A stretch of 64,000 bases of DNA from positions 16,554,001 through 16,618,000 of the forward strand of contig OX485806.1 in the NCBI GenBank assembly GCA_950295325.1, read 5' to 3'. The notes below the pieces were generated by a model, which saw only the letters and a program-made list of their open reading frames with translations, was not told the DNA's origin and did not search any database. The DNA comes from Polytrichum commune. Its lineage: Eukaryota; Streptophyta; Polytrichopsida; Polytrichales; Polytrichaceae. This document shows, piece after piece, positions 13,506-24,192 of the stretch. Numbering within the stretch: position 1 is the first letter of the stretch; every line of letters begins with the position of its first letter. Both the position numbers and the translations under genes were made by a program.

Positions 13506-14450
13506 CATCCAAGGGCCGGTTCACATGGGGGTCCCAAATCCCATTCATGTTAGCAAGTCCCAACATGGAGGCAAAGTCTCAAGTTTCAAACCTCAAGAAA
13601 CTATTATAGTATTATTATCATCATTAAAGTTACATCTTGATTATTTTATTCAAATACATGTACAAGCCTCGCCTCCATAAAATGTTGCCATGTAGGCATC
13701 CACATCATACTTGGGACACTTAGGACTTGGGACCCAGTGTGAAGTGGTAAGTCTCAACTTCTGTACTCTTGACGGTTGAGATTGCATGGATTGACCTCAA
13801 GTGACTTGGGAACCCACATCCAAGGGCCGGTCCACACGGGAGTCCCAAGTCCCACTCATGTTAGCAAGTCCCAACATGGAGGCAAAATCTCAAGTTTCAA
13901 ACCTCACTAAACCATTCTAATATTATTAATCATCATCAAAGTAAAATCTTGATTATTTGATGCAATCACATTTACAAGCCTCGCCTTCATAAAATGTTGC
14001 CATGTAGGCATCCATGTCATACTCAAGACTCAGGACTTGGGACCTGGTGTGAAGTGGCAAGTCTCAACTTCTGTACTCTTGACGGTTGAGATTGCATGGA
14101 TTGACCTCAAGTGACTTGGGAACCCGCATCCAAGGGCCGTTTCACACGGGAGTCCGAAGTCCCGCTCATGTTAGCAAGTCCCAACATGGAGGCGAAATCT
14201 TAAGTTTCAAACCTCAGGACACCATTATAATATTACTAATCATCATCAAAGTAAAATCTTGATTATTTTATGCAATCACATTCACAAGCCTCGCCTTCAT
14301 AAAATGTTGCCCTGTAGGCATCCATGTCATACTCAAGACTCAAGACTTGGGACCTGGTGTGAAGTGGTAAGTCCCAATTTCTATGCTCTCGACGGCTGAG
14401 ATTGCATGGATCGACCTCAAGTGACTTGGGAACCTGTGTGAACGGGCCTT
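13506..14450. mobile_element. Three tandem copies of a 310-bp MITE-like unit
   Basis: 'catccaagggccg' starts units at 13506, 13817 and 14127, giving periods of 311 and 310 bp. Each unit starts 'gggccggttcacacggg' followed by 'tcccaa', and the array ends 'cttgggaacctgtgtgaac' then 'gggcctt'. The outer ends are therefore an inverted repeat of about 25 bp. A diverged single copy in inverted orientation is at 25290-25622. No coding capacity is visible, which fits a non-autonomous DNA transposon multiplied in tandem. Confidence 0.75.
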
Positions 14451-15260
14451 AACACATATATACACACACACACACACACTGACCCATGAGAAGTGGGGCT
14501 AGTGAGAAAGAAGTAACCATTTAAGACCCCCCCTCCCTCCACTGTATGGGGAGCGGGCCCTGTAACATGAGTAGATGGTGTTATCCTGAGTGGAAGGGTG
14601 GGGGAAACTCCTCATTAAGTTATTCTTCGTGTAGGCAAGGCAAGGTAGCCAGCCGCTTTGTGGAGTGCCGTGCCAACTAGGCAAGGGAAGCAAGGGGACC
14701 ACTTGGAGCCCCTACTACCGACCTCAATAATTTAATCACGCAACGGCATCCTTCAACGGCCTCACCTAGGTACCCCTTCCCCTCCCTAATGCCCACATTA
14801 TTATTGTTATTCACCTCACACCTCTCCAGTCACTGGGCGGCTATAGGGCCCCCATGTCCCACCGCCCCCCTTTCCCTTGGCTGGCTCCCCTACAACTGGG
14901 GATTTTCCCTCCCTAACTTTACAAATGGGGGGAGTCATCGCTTGCATGGCCGTTTGAGAGGGTTACTGTTACACCTTGATTTATGTGAAGAGTCATGAAG
15001 CCCCGATCACACCAAACTTCCCGTGCGGTTCCAGTCGTGAAATTGATGGGGATTATGTTCGAAAATAGATGTTGGCCCACCATTTGTAACACTATTGCAG
15101 CTGGAGATCCCAACAGATGGTGTCAGAACTATCCCGTGTGATCAACCCCTTGGTCCACATTGAAGATTGGTGTGTATGACAGTTGTCTTGAAATACTTGT
15201 CCCCTGGAAGTTTGTATTCGACTTCAAGATTTTGGTGGTCATTCCTTTATTGTAATATGA
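14451..15260. other. Intergenic; one MITE end, no gene
   Basis: A (CA)n run at 14462-14480 begins the interval. 'gccccgatcacaccaaactt' at about 15001 is identical to the terminal repeat of the MITE at 34112-34510, but a matching opposite end is not obvious nearby. Several open frames on both strands are not supported by any recognisable protein. Confidence 0.45.
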
Positions 15261-15261
15261 C

Positions 15262-15640
15262 TAAGGCACCACGGGCCTTGGCTTCGTGGTTAGGGCTCAT
15301 GACCCCCAATGAGGAGGTTGTGGGTTCTATTCCCCATGCCGGCGTGGTGCTCACCACCTTAGTCCACCCAACTATGGTGGGGGGTCCTTGGACCTTGTTG
15401 TATGGGTACCTGAAAGCCCTTTGGGGGGATGCCATGTCCGGTATCTTCAAGGCACTAGTGGCTAGCTAGGAACTTGTATAGTGTGTCACTATAGTGTCCA
15501 TCCTCGAAAGGGGAGAGTAGTATTTGTCCCAATGTCCCCTTGTCAGTGGGCATCGGGTCATTGGCATTACGAACGGACACTTTATTCACGCCAGCCCCTT
15601 GCTTGAAAGGGGTTGGAGTTTCTATCTATATGTAATATGA
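15262..15640 (+). mobile_element. SINE-like, tRNA-derived element
   Basis: An A-box-like 'tggcttcgtggttaggg' near 15279 is followed about 45 bp later by a B-box-like 'gggttctattcccc' near 15326. This is the spacing of an internal RNA polymerase III promoter, as in plant tRNA-derived SINEs. A non-tRNA body follows, and 'ctatctatatgtaatatgac' repeats the sense of 'tgtaatatgactaaggcac' just upstream of the A box, which could be a target-site duplication. A degenerate tRNA pseudogene is the alternative. Confidence 0.5.
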
Positions 15641-15821
15641 CTAGAAAACATTTGTGTCATTAATTAGTTCTCATAAACAAATGAGTGTTTGTAAAAATGA
15701 AAGAAGCATGTGTGTGTTTAAAGGATTGGATGGTCCTGGCCACACAATACAACACTAACATTTCAAGGTGATCAAATGAACACTCAAGTTTGATTCGATT
15801 GATTGGGATTACAAGGAAGAG

Positions 15822-15822
<1 letters not shown>

Positions 15823-15872
<50 letters not shown>
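15823..15872. repeat. (GT)n microsatellite
   Basis: About 24 uninterrupted GT units. Open frames across it are artefacts of the repeat. Confidence 0.95.
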
Positions 15873-15875
<3 letters not shown>

Positions 15876-17454
15876 ATGAGGGACTCTTCACCTTGATCAT
15901 AACCACGAGCTCATTTGTGAACCCCTGGACGGGCTTCATGAGGATTATTGTTGTACAACTTGCTGGAAGAAGGGAAAAAAATTGAAGCCAATTGGTTTGA
16001 AGTTGTGTATCAATGTAATACACTGAACATATTAGTGTGGTGTTGAAGTTGGTGTGCCAAATTGATCAGAGTGGTCTTCACAAGTTGTCAAATGGCAACA
16101 CAAATCACGTGACAATCCTCTTTAGTTGTCACCCAATGACTCCGACAAAACTAACGTGGGTCAATGATGAATAGTACGGATCATGTTAAATCAAATGTTG
16201 AAGTGTAATTCCATGGGAAAACAATAGAAGTTACATAAAACCGCATTAAGCAAAAATACGTTTGATCTTTTCACAATCGACTTGTGGCTTCTTAGAGTGA
16301 GTGTCTTGTGCAAGCAAGGGCCCATACCCTAATTCCTACAACCACAAAAGAGGTGAACTGCACGGGAGGCCAAGTAACAATCCTTCAACCTCAACCTAAC
16401 ATTGTCCAAGATATGATTAGATTGCTTATGTGAGCAATCAAATACTTCTCACACCCAACTTTCAAGATGCTCTTGGAAACCAATTTCATTGTATCTTCGA
16501 GTTCTTCATGGTTTTGTTTTATATATCTATATACGTTGTTAGTCAAGTCGGCCATAATGAACTAAAGTGCTCCCCAACAACAATGATTTCACTGTCCCAC
16601 AAGTTTGGATGTCGTGTGGATTGCAACATCCGATCGAGTGTGGCCCACGACACTCATCATCAACCCACACTAATTGTGTCGCAATCACTATGTGGCAATT
16701 AGAGAGGGCGTCACACCACACTCGATGGTCCATGCCAAATCACATAGACCACTCTAATTAGTAATACACCACATCGATTTCAAAGACACTCTAGTCAAAT
16801 GTTTGCCACACTACATATTGTATTTAGTTTCATATGGCATTTTACGTCGTCGTGGTAACTTTTATAATGACACTTCTTATGAATAACTTCACAAATAATG
16901 TCAGCCTAATTTACTTTCTCTTCATCCACTTTTAGTATATCCCACATCCTAAGATTTCATCAACAAATTATTTGTCACGAACGATCAAAATTTGGATTCA
17001 AAATCACTCAGTACATCACATTAATCGCAACATTATAAATCTATAAAAATGTCCTATTCAAACAAGGAATGACATAGAGTATCATGTTTACAAGTAATGT
17101 TGGTTTACACATTAGTATCGAGCTTGACAAATACAACATAACATTATTAAGCAATGAGAGTATACTGTAACCATGGGATGCCCGCCCCGACCCAATGTAA
17201 AGGAGACTCAAATTACACTAGGTTGGGGCATCCCATGGTTATATATATCATGGTTATATATTCCGAGGGCCCACATAGAATGAACGCACACCCTGCTTGC
17301 TTAATGATGTGTATTGAATAGTTGACACTAAATTCAAGTGTGGTAGTTTAGTGTAGGTCAAATGCCAACTAACAAAGTGGCGGGCCATATCCTTGTAAAG
17401 GGACCAGTTGAATTTGCAATGACAACTCATGAGTATAGGTCATCCTCAATATAT
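15873..17454. other. Intergenic; dispersed repeat and a short foldback
   Basis: 16070-16210 matches 25735-25905 in order ('aagttgtcaaatggcaac', 'gtcacccaatgactccgac', 'tgaatagtacggatcatg'), so a repeat family is present. 17168-17246 is a foldback: 'taaccatgggatgcccgccc' is mirrored by 'ggggcatcccatggtta'. No gene is supported. Confidence 0.5.
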
Positions 17455-19066
17455 GCTGGAATCAGGCTTCTGCCCAGCTGGGATCCAGCCGGAACCCCCT
17501 TTTGGCTCGGTTAGCCCAACGTGCCTAGCTTCCTGCAAGGCTCCAACCACCGTCCGATCAGGCTGAATCCACGGCTCTCGATGATCCTTACCCACCAGGG
17601 GCAGCTTGGCAGGCCACTCACGCCGTCATCCTAAGACCGTGACCATGCGCGCCTGTCACCGTCCAGTGCGATAGATCGACGGCCCAGAGAGGTCCATGAT
17701 TCTAAGCCCGCGCTGACTGGTCGGAAGCTAGGGCCGCAGTGGACGACCACAGGGTGTGTAGGGTTCCCAGGGCCAATCGATGTAGGGCGTCGGATACTCG
17801 ATCGGACGGCGAGAACGAGAGGGCGGGTTTCAACAAAGGAGAGGAGCCTGTGGCCGTCTTCCTCGCAAGTTGATATGATCGCGCGCGAACCACCTTGTTT
17901 GAGGAGAGATTTCGAGGACGTTGCTGCGTCCGAGATCCGTGTGTCGGTGAATTGCGTAGTGTTCGTTGCGTAGCTGCTCGCTAGAGCTTGGTGTAGACAT
18001 CTCGGGAGTCGAAATCATAGCCTTTTTGCATTGCGGTTGGAAAGCTTTTACGTTGGGAGCCTTTTTATTAAGTCAGAGCAAGATTGCAATAAGCTAGGCT
18101 ACCAAGTTGATGTGGTCTCACAGTTATCTGCAGATTCTTGCTGCTTCTGCTGCCCCCCTGGTTAATTCAGTCGTTGTAGTTTTCCTCTCTGGAGTTTCTT
18201 TAGCAGACTACACGTCGTGTCTGCTGTAAGCGCGGCGTTCGGCTGAGTTCTTGGGTGGTGTGTCTTCGGATGTTACGCCCTCGGTTGTTGATCGGTGCTA
18301 TATTGGATTCGCAGGAGACTCTTGTTGTACTCCGTGCTCTTGAAAACTTCCTGTCATCCTGTTCGTACAGAGGCTGTGGTGAAGCTTGATACTTGTGCCT
18401 TAAAGGAAACGCCTTCATTGGGTTTCAAAGAGAACTTGAGCACTTGGAAGCTTGGTGCATTGCTCTTCCCACTAGGCATATTTTTGAGCCAGTTTTTGGA
18501 TGTTGTGTCCGCGGTGACCAGTGCTATATTGGATTGGAAGGCAACTCTTGTTGCACTACGTGTTCTTCGAAACTTTAGTAATACTGCTCATGTGGGGAGG
18601 GTGTTCGTCAGGTTGATGCTCTTTGCTTCTAGAGGGAACGCCTTCGTTAGGACCTAAAAAGAACTTCAGCATTTTGAAGTTTGGTGCATTGCTCATCCCG
18701 CCAGGTACACTCTCGAGCAATTTTCTTGGACGTTGCACCCGCGGTACCAGTGCTATACTGTATTGGCAGGAGACTATCGTTGCACTGGTTGTTCTTGGAG
18801 ACATTTTCCATGCTGCTCATGTAGTGGCTGTTTCTAAGCTTAGGAAACGTCTTGGTTAGGATTTGTCGAGTGCTATTCCCTTTAAGATTGCATCGACTCT
18901 ATCGAAGATGCATGTTACGCTGACCAGGGAACACCTGAACGTGGATGCGAGGCTATGACAATGATTTGAGAATCTTGTTTCTTGGCTCTGATTGCAATTA
19001 GTACAGTATTTGTGTCACTCCGACTGCTTGAAGCTTTATTTCAAGTTTCAAATAGCATATATATTG
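17455..19066 (+). promoter_or_regulatory. GC-richer upstream/5' leader region of the next gene
   Basis: Base composition becomes clearly more GC-rich at about 17455, unlike the AT-rich flanks, and stays so into the coding region. This suggests promoter and leader sequence. 18190-18860 carries a diverged tandem repeat. No frame here resembles a protein, and transcription start and possible leader introns cannot be placed from sequence alone. Confidence 0.4.
18190..18860. repeat. Tandem repeat, about 228 bp, nearly three units
   Basis: 'gtgctatattgga' or its variant starts at 18295, 18521 and 18750, giving periods of 226 and 229 bp. Other phrases recur with the same spacing: 'ttggaagcttggtgcattgc' near 18444 and 'ttgaagtttggtgcattgc' near 18674, and 'acgccttcattggg' and 'acgccttcgttagg'. 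A worn partial unit lies before 18295. The repeat sits directly upstream of the 19067 start codon. Confidence 0.85.
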
Positions 19067-19903
19067 ATGGCCACCAAAGGTATTAAGGAGGAGGGCTGGT
19101 TCAGCACCATGAACAATGCGGAGACAATGTCAGTTCGAGTTTCCGGTCTTGAACAGGACAACATGAAAAGTCATTTCTCAGAGGCGGATGAGAAATCATC
19201 TAGTTTCTGCTGCTTTCCTAGAGGACGCGCGAGCAATCGTAAAGGAGACTCATTATCGTCGAATCTTATGGAAGCGGGGACGCCTTTCGCAAGGCTGGAT
19301 GCCGAAACGGTGAAAGGAAAGCCGAGGTCTCGCTCCGTCGGGCGAGGAGGATGCTGTTGCTGCGGACCTCGCAGGGGACAAAAGTTCACGGTAGAAGTAC
19401 GGGCAGTAGATCTGAAAGGGAGTGGAGCTGCTTCCGGCGGAGAGCTTAGAACGAAAGGCAGGTGGGAGATCGACGTGAACGAGGAGTATTACAAGCCTCC
19501 GGTATGGAAACAGATTATAAGGAAGGTGAGGGCGCATGCGAAACACGTGCAAACGTCTCGCTGCGAGTGGGTGAATTATGACCCACAGAGCTACGAGAAG
19601 AACTTTGATAATGGAGGATGGAGGGACTCGTTCGCTGTAGTATCTCAGCATTACGATGAGAACGATGATTTGGGAACGAAGGAGAGGGCGTTGCATACAG
19701 CTCTATTGCAGAAGTTTGCTTCGAGTAGGTCACAGCAGTGTGCTGATCAGTTGAGTCCTATTTCATCGCCGTTGCCCGTGAGAGCTATGTCCAAGGAGGA
19801 GATTGACAAGTCGAAGGAAGATTTTGTACCCATATGGCAAAGGAGGGCAGCCACACCTATCAAGCTTGACCTTAGGCAACGCTCCGGCTCGGGAGAGCAG
19901 TAA
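19067..19903 (+). CDS. Plant protein of unknown function, 278 residues
   Basis: This is a single open exon encoding 278 residues. The ATG at 19067 (ATGGCC context) is preferred over one 25 codons upstream, because the upstream stretch looks like translated leader. The protein has a Cys-rich patch (SSFCCFPRG, about residues 44-52), a second at GRGGCCCCGPRRGQ (about 106-119), then WKQIIRKVRAHAKHV and a YDPQSYEKNFD motif with an acidic N. The Trp-Lys-(I/V)-x-(R/K)-K-V plus YDPxSYxxNFD combination is familiar to me from a plant-specific family of small uncharacterised proteins. No enzyme motif, signal peptide or membrane segment is visible. Expression and function are unknown. The reading frame is long, GC-rich and distinct from the surroundings, so I am confident it is a gene. 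Confidence 0.85.
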   Translation: MATKGIKEEGWFSTMNNAETMSVRVSGLEQDNMKSHFSEADEKSSSFCCFPRGRASNRKGDSLSSNLMEAGTPFARLDAETVKGKPRSRSVGRGGCCCCGPRRGQKFTVEVRAVDLKGSGAASGGELRTKGRWEIDVNEEYYKPPVWKQIIRKVRAHAKHVQTSRCEWVNYDPQSYEKNFDNGGWRDSFAVVSQHYDENDDLGTKERALHTALLQKFASSRSQQCADQLSPISSPLPVRAMSKEEIDKSKEDFVPIWQRRAATPIKLDLRQRSGSGEQ

Positions 19904-21480
19904 GCACAAACAGTTCCCAGGGTTTTGCCGCCTTTGTTATCAAGGAAACATACAAAGCGGTGCCCCTCGCGGTGGGCATTGCAATCAATGCTGTCGTTCA
20001 AACATGACAGCGAAGTTGGACTGTTCCTTAGAGGTTCCTCTGCCCACCATCTTCACGCCTCGAAGAGGCGAATACCTGTGCAACGTCGTCCTTCTGCTAT
20101 TCCGATGTATCTTTATGTCCCAACTGTTGAACTTCGGAAGTTAGGTGCAAGACCAATATATAGGACGAGGAAATATAAGTGCACGGATACTACTGCAAAT
20201 GGCGGGGAAGAGTTAATCTGAAACTGCCTTTGGCATCGGAGGTCGAAGTGCCTGTACCATATGATCTGTTTCACTGATCGGCAGAGAATGTATATTTTGT
20301 TGCTTTTTATTAGAGGAGTAGGCAAAATTTGTTAGAAAAATTTGATGATAGTCGTAGCAAGTAGAGGCCTGAAGCTTCTGCATTTTTCTTGGAAGCCACT
20401 AAATGTCAGGTGGCTCAATTGACAATCTTTCTTCTATTTGGGTTTTGCTTTTGCAGCCCACGGCATGCTCAGTAAAAAGGGTTTAACCTTGTTCAAAATC
20501 CATACGAATTTGTTTCCTTGAGGTAGGAAGTTGGAACCACACCTTGCCGGTTTTGAATGTTTATTCTTAGGTAAATCTTCCGATTAGGAAGACTTAGTGC
20601 AATTTGATGATGGTCAGACTGTTTAACCTTTGGCAATTTCCTGCACGCCTAAATGATATTGCACAGGTAAGTGCGTACGAAGAAAGACTTTTGCAATCAC
20701 CACGTTTTGTTTATCGGGTAGTCAAACCTTGCTACTAGTAGATCACAGTAGCAAAAGTGAATAGCGCTGGTGTTCTTAATGTTCAGCTAATTCTTTAAGT
20801 AATGTATAAAAAAAATGGATTCCATTGACACGGGGGATACAACCATTTCATTCAGAGATTGTTACTATCTCTGTCAAATATGAAGTTCTCTGTGTTGTAG
20901 GTGAGACTGTAGCTATCGACAAAGTTGTAGCGTTAGGAGTTGTGTCACTAATAGCTTTGAGCATCTGGTGCATCTAGTCCATCGGTCCCTTACTCGACCT
21001 CCTCGCAAGAATTCACCATTAACTCTTAATTAATTGATTCTATAGGGCTCCCTGTAACATTGTGCTCTTCCCATTTCCTTTCTGCCTATTAGTTTTGGCA
21101 TTCAAGTGAGGTAGTGAACAAACTCATTTGCATGGTCGGCTATTATTCTAACAGGCTTTCCATATGACGAAACAACAGAGTGGATACTGATGTCCCACGT
21201 CCGATGCAGCTAATTTGGATTTTGATTCGGTAGGTGGATTACGAATTATGTGGTTCAGGAGTATGGTGGTTTGTTAAAGGACTATCCACTTCCAGGTAAT
21301 GTATAACTCATGGCCACTCAACAACAATGCCGAACTTGTAAGTGAATTTAAACGATCTATGTCAATTATAACAAGGTTCAATTGGAGAGAAGATCTTGTA
21401 TTAGCAGTCACCCGAATATCAGCCCCAATAATTATAGGTTGCACTTGTGGTGTGCAAGAGGAATAAGTATAGAAACGCAG
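19904..21480. other. 3' region and intergenic sequence; no gene seen
   Basis: The first few hundred bases are likely 3' UTR of the 278-residue gene. Nothing else looks coding. A phrase close to the plant U6 upstream sequence element (tcccacgtccg) occurs near 21192. It lies 400 bp from the U6 gene, too far to be its element. Confidence 0.5.
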
Positions 21481-21593
21481 ATTGGAGCAAGTAGTAGCAT
21501 TGGAGTAACATGAGGTTGGGTGTATTCGGACCCATAGGTATTGGAGGAGATACGAGAAGAAAGTTTATATATTGGGAAGGGCTTATCACCAGT
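21481..21593 (+). promoter_or_regulatory. Putative U6 promoter with TATA box
   Basis: 'tttatatat' at 21564-21572 is centred about 27 bp upstream of the U6 start, where plant polymerase III snRNA genes carry their TATA box. The expected upstream element (consensus RTCCCACATCG) is only weakly matched, by 'gacccatag' near 21529, at roughly the right distance. Confidence 0.55.
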
Positions 21594-21613
21594 GTCTCTT
21601 CGGAGACATCTGA

Positions 21614-21645
<32 letters not shown>

Positions 21646-21697
21646 GGCCCCTGCGCAAGGATGACACGCACAAATCGAGAAATGGTCCAAATTTTTT
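21594..21697 (+). ncRNA. U6: U6 spliceosomal snRNA gene, intact-looking
   Basis: The sequence follows plant U6 from the 5' stem-loop to the T-run terminator. GTCTC-TTCG-GAGAC forms a perfect 5' stem; it differs from the Arabidopsis stem at a C-G pair replaced by T-A, which keeps pairing. The ACAGAGA box (base-pairs with the 5' splice site), the AGC of the catalytic triad (aagattagcatgg) and the internal stem-loop sequence are all present, and the gene ends GGTCCAAATTTTTT. A TATA box is at the right distance. U6 is the catalytic RNA of the spliceosome and is made by polymerase III. This is the best candidate for the functional copy. Confidence 0.93.
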
Positions 21698-21949
21698 CCC
21701 CCTCCTTGCTTGATTTGCTTCCATCTTTTCGAGCGAACCAATGGACGTCACAATAGAGTTATTCTCTAACTCAACCTGACTTACTTTTAGTTGGGAGTTG
21801 GTTGACAGCATACAGCACTTTTCATGTTCAGTCAGTTTTTGGTCCTTGCTTGCGAGGAAGCGTGGAGGTTTGAACAAATAACATTATGTATTTTGGCATC
21901 CCAAGTGGTCCTAAAACGAGTTTGTTCCTTGATGAATTGGAATAGGTTG

Positions 21950-22030
21950 ACATCTGATCAAAAGGGAATGATACAGAGAAGATTAGCATGGCCCTTGCAC
22001 CAGGATGACACGCACAAATTGAGAATCGCT
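21950..22030 (+). pseudogene. U6 snRNA pseudogene, same strand
   Basis: It resembles U6 from the end of the 5' stem (catctgatca) through 'atacagagaagattagcatg', 'gcccttgcaccaggatgaca' and 'cgcacaaattgagaat'. The 5' hairpin is not recoverable, several bases differ, and there is no T-run terminator. It lies 250 bp downstream of the intact copy in the same orientation, suggesting local duplication followed by decay. Confidence 0.85.
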
Positions 22031-22642
22031 CCTTATTGGTTTGCCCTCCTTTTCCTTGCAACTGATCAATCAAGGTAAGAGAATTTCACACCTACAGATG
22101 GGTTTTGATAGTCACATTCCAAGGTGTTTGGAAGCGGTTGATTCTAAATTCTCAAAAAGAGATAGTGCAACAAGGCCGACTTGATAGAGGTTTACCATTC
22201 ACAGATCAATGGAAAGGATGGGCGAGCAACTATGAAGGCATACAATTAATCACTCACTAAAGGTTCAGCCCCATCTGAACATGTGCATGCGTATAATTGC
22301 AGAGATAGGGGGATGCAATGTGAGATGTGGGTTTTTAAGAAAAGGAACTACAGTAGAAGCGGGGAACAAACCAATCTCCTATTGGCCGTAGGCTTATTTA
22401 ACCACACAAACCACGGGGAAGAAGTGCCAGTTACATGTGAACTATAAACCGACACTAGGATAGTTTCCGGCAGCAAGTAGGGGAAACGACTCCCAAGTAG
22501 GTTTTGCAACACCTAAAGTAGACTGGTGTCAATTGGACACTTCTCTTTGTTTGCCCACTTTTCTTGTAGGATACAAAACACGCATGTATAGGTGTCCAGA
22601 TTATTCCTATGTTGGATTAACACAGGTGTACCTCAGGTTTAC

Positions 22643-24192
22643 TTAGGTCTTGAATGTCTCGATGGCCACCTTCTGGCCAGCTTGACAGTGCCCCAATTCA
22701 CCACTAATGAAGTAAACAATGGAGTAGCCTTGCAGATGGAATGCGTGGGGGCCCTCAGTCCATGAAGCCATTGGGTTGTTCACATTGCAGGTCTTGTAGT
22801 CTTCCTTGCTCACCATCAACACACTGTCGCTGCCGCGTGGATACTGAAAGTCTGTAGGATGATCAATCACACCATAAAGTAAGCGGGTCTTAAACAGACA
22901 CATTTCTCTTTGCACCCACTTCTCAGAGGATATGGAACACACAATTAGTGCAAGATGATTAGTGAATTCATGCCGTAGCTGTAGCCACTTTCCTCATGGT
23001 TGTCATAGCTTGTACAAATATCTTAGTTCATTGTCAAAATGAGGCTTCTGAGTTATTGAATTGATCATACAGGTCCCCCAGTTATCTTGACTATTGCGTC
23101 AGCATGCTTAACATGTTCTGAGCACGTAGTTCGATTTCTTTTCAACCCATGATGTCTTGTTGGTGGTTAATCTTAGATCCACACCCCACCATTCACCACT
23201 CAATAATAGGCACCTCTACCTTATATTTATTTTAGAGAATCCATTACAACTCCCTCTCAAGATTTTTCCTCTACTTATAAGTGTGGAATTCTTCATTGTG
23301 GCCCCATCGAATGGAACATGTCCTGTACTTTGATTTTTTGAGGGCCATCTCAACGTCTTTTTAAAAGTTGATTTTGGGTTAAGAAAGTCGAAACACCACT
23401 TACAAGGCACAAAGAACACCTCCATATAGGCACAAACAATCTTCCGTTTAGTGGATGTGCGCTTAACAATCTAACTTTCTGTGATAACAAGTAGCTAGGA
23501 AAGAGTTTGGACATTGATAGTCCTTTAGCATGTACATACTCTACTCAACACGTCAGGAAAATGAGAACACAACGTAAAATGTATCAATGACTTTGCAACG
23601 TAATCGTGACAAAGTTCTTTTAGTATTCAGCACTCTTACAATATGTTTGTATCTTGTAATTCCAAGCGGAACGGGTGGAAGCCTTCATCGACATGAGAAT
23701 TGTCTTAGTATATTGGTACTGGAATTGCATTGTAATATCACTCTAAATAACTTCAAATGGAACAAGCACCTACTCCTCCCATCAGAAGTTCGGATGTTAT
23801 TTCAATCAATTGAAGCTTCACAGTGACATATATATAAGTATAAATCTATTTGTTCACGTGCTACTTGGAGCCAATATACTACGTTACAAGTAGCCTCCAA
23901 GTAAGCAATCTATCTGTACATGTGCAAGTTTATGCAGGTTTGCAGTGGGGACTAAAGAATAAGAAAAAGACTTGAGATCGAATTAAAAGACGGACATTGA
24001 GAGGGACATACCCAGAAAGTCTCCGGTGACGTAAGGGAGGTGGCTGTGGTACCAGTCTGCATAAAACATTTGGTCATGCGGAAAGCCCCAGCCCGATGGG
24101 CCGCCCACGACATAGCTGGTCGCCATGGATCCTTGCAATTGCGTGAGCATCATGATGGCTGCCACCAACAAAGACGATCGAATATAAGCCAT
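22643..24192 (-). CDS. Phytocyanin (early nodulin-like), two exons
   Basis: Exon 1 is 24192-24012 and exon 2 is 22851-22643. The donor is GTATGT and the acceptor CCTACAG; the join is in phase and gives 129 residues. The start MAYIRSSLLVAAIMMLT is a signal peptide, so the product is extracellular. The phytocyanin fold shows as YVVGGPSGWG, the W-Y...GDFLDFQY strand, EDYKTCN and ISGELGHCQAGQKVAIET. Of the usual type 1 copper ligands, Cys (YKTCN), the second His (ELGHC) and an axial Gln (GQKV, stellacyanin-like) are present. The first His of the F-x-Y...H-x-V strand is replaced by Asp (PRGSDSV). This makes it like the early nodulin-like proteins that do not bind copper. There is no long GPI-anchor tail. 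The 1.16-kb intron carries a copy of dispersed repeat family A. Confidence 0.88.
22925..23215. repeat. Dispersed repeat family A, copy inside the phytocyanin intron
   Basis: 'aattagtgcaagatgattag', 'agccactttcctcatgg', 'tcattgtcaaaatgagg', 'gagcacgtagttcgatttct' and 'ttggtggttaatc' occur in the order seen at 44930-45270 and 49725-50060. The whole copy lies within the intron at 22852-24011, so it does not interrupt the coding sequence. Confidence 0.65.

Noticed and set aside
13506-14450. Regular repeats considered as a CRISPR array
   Set aside because: Units are 310 bp, alike along their whole length with no repeat-spacer pattern, and the DNA is plant nuclear.
15784-16023. Frames with poly-Thr/His or Cys/Val repeats
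   Set aside because: They are translations of the (GT)n microsatellite.
18200-18804. Several frames on both strands in the 228-bp repeat
   Set aside because: Frames are not kept between repeat units, as would be expected for a coding repeat.
21180-21205. U6-type upstream sequence element (tcccacgtccg)
   Set aside because: It lies about 400 bp before the U6 start; the element normally sits near -60 to -70.
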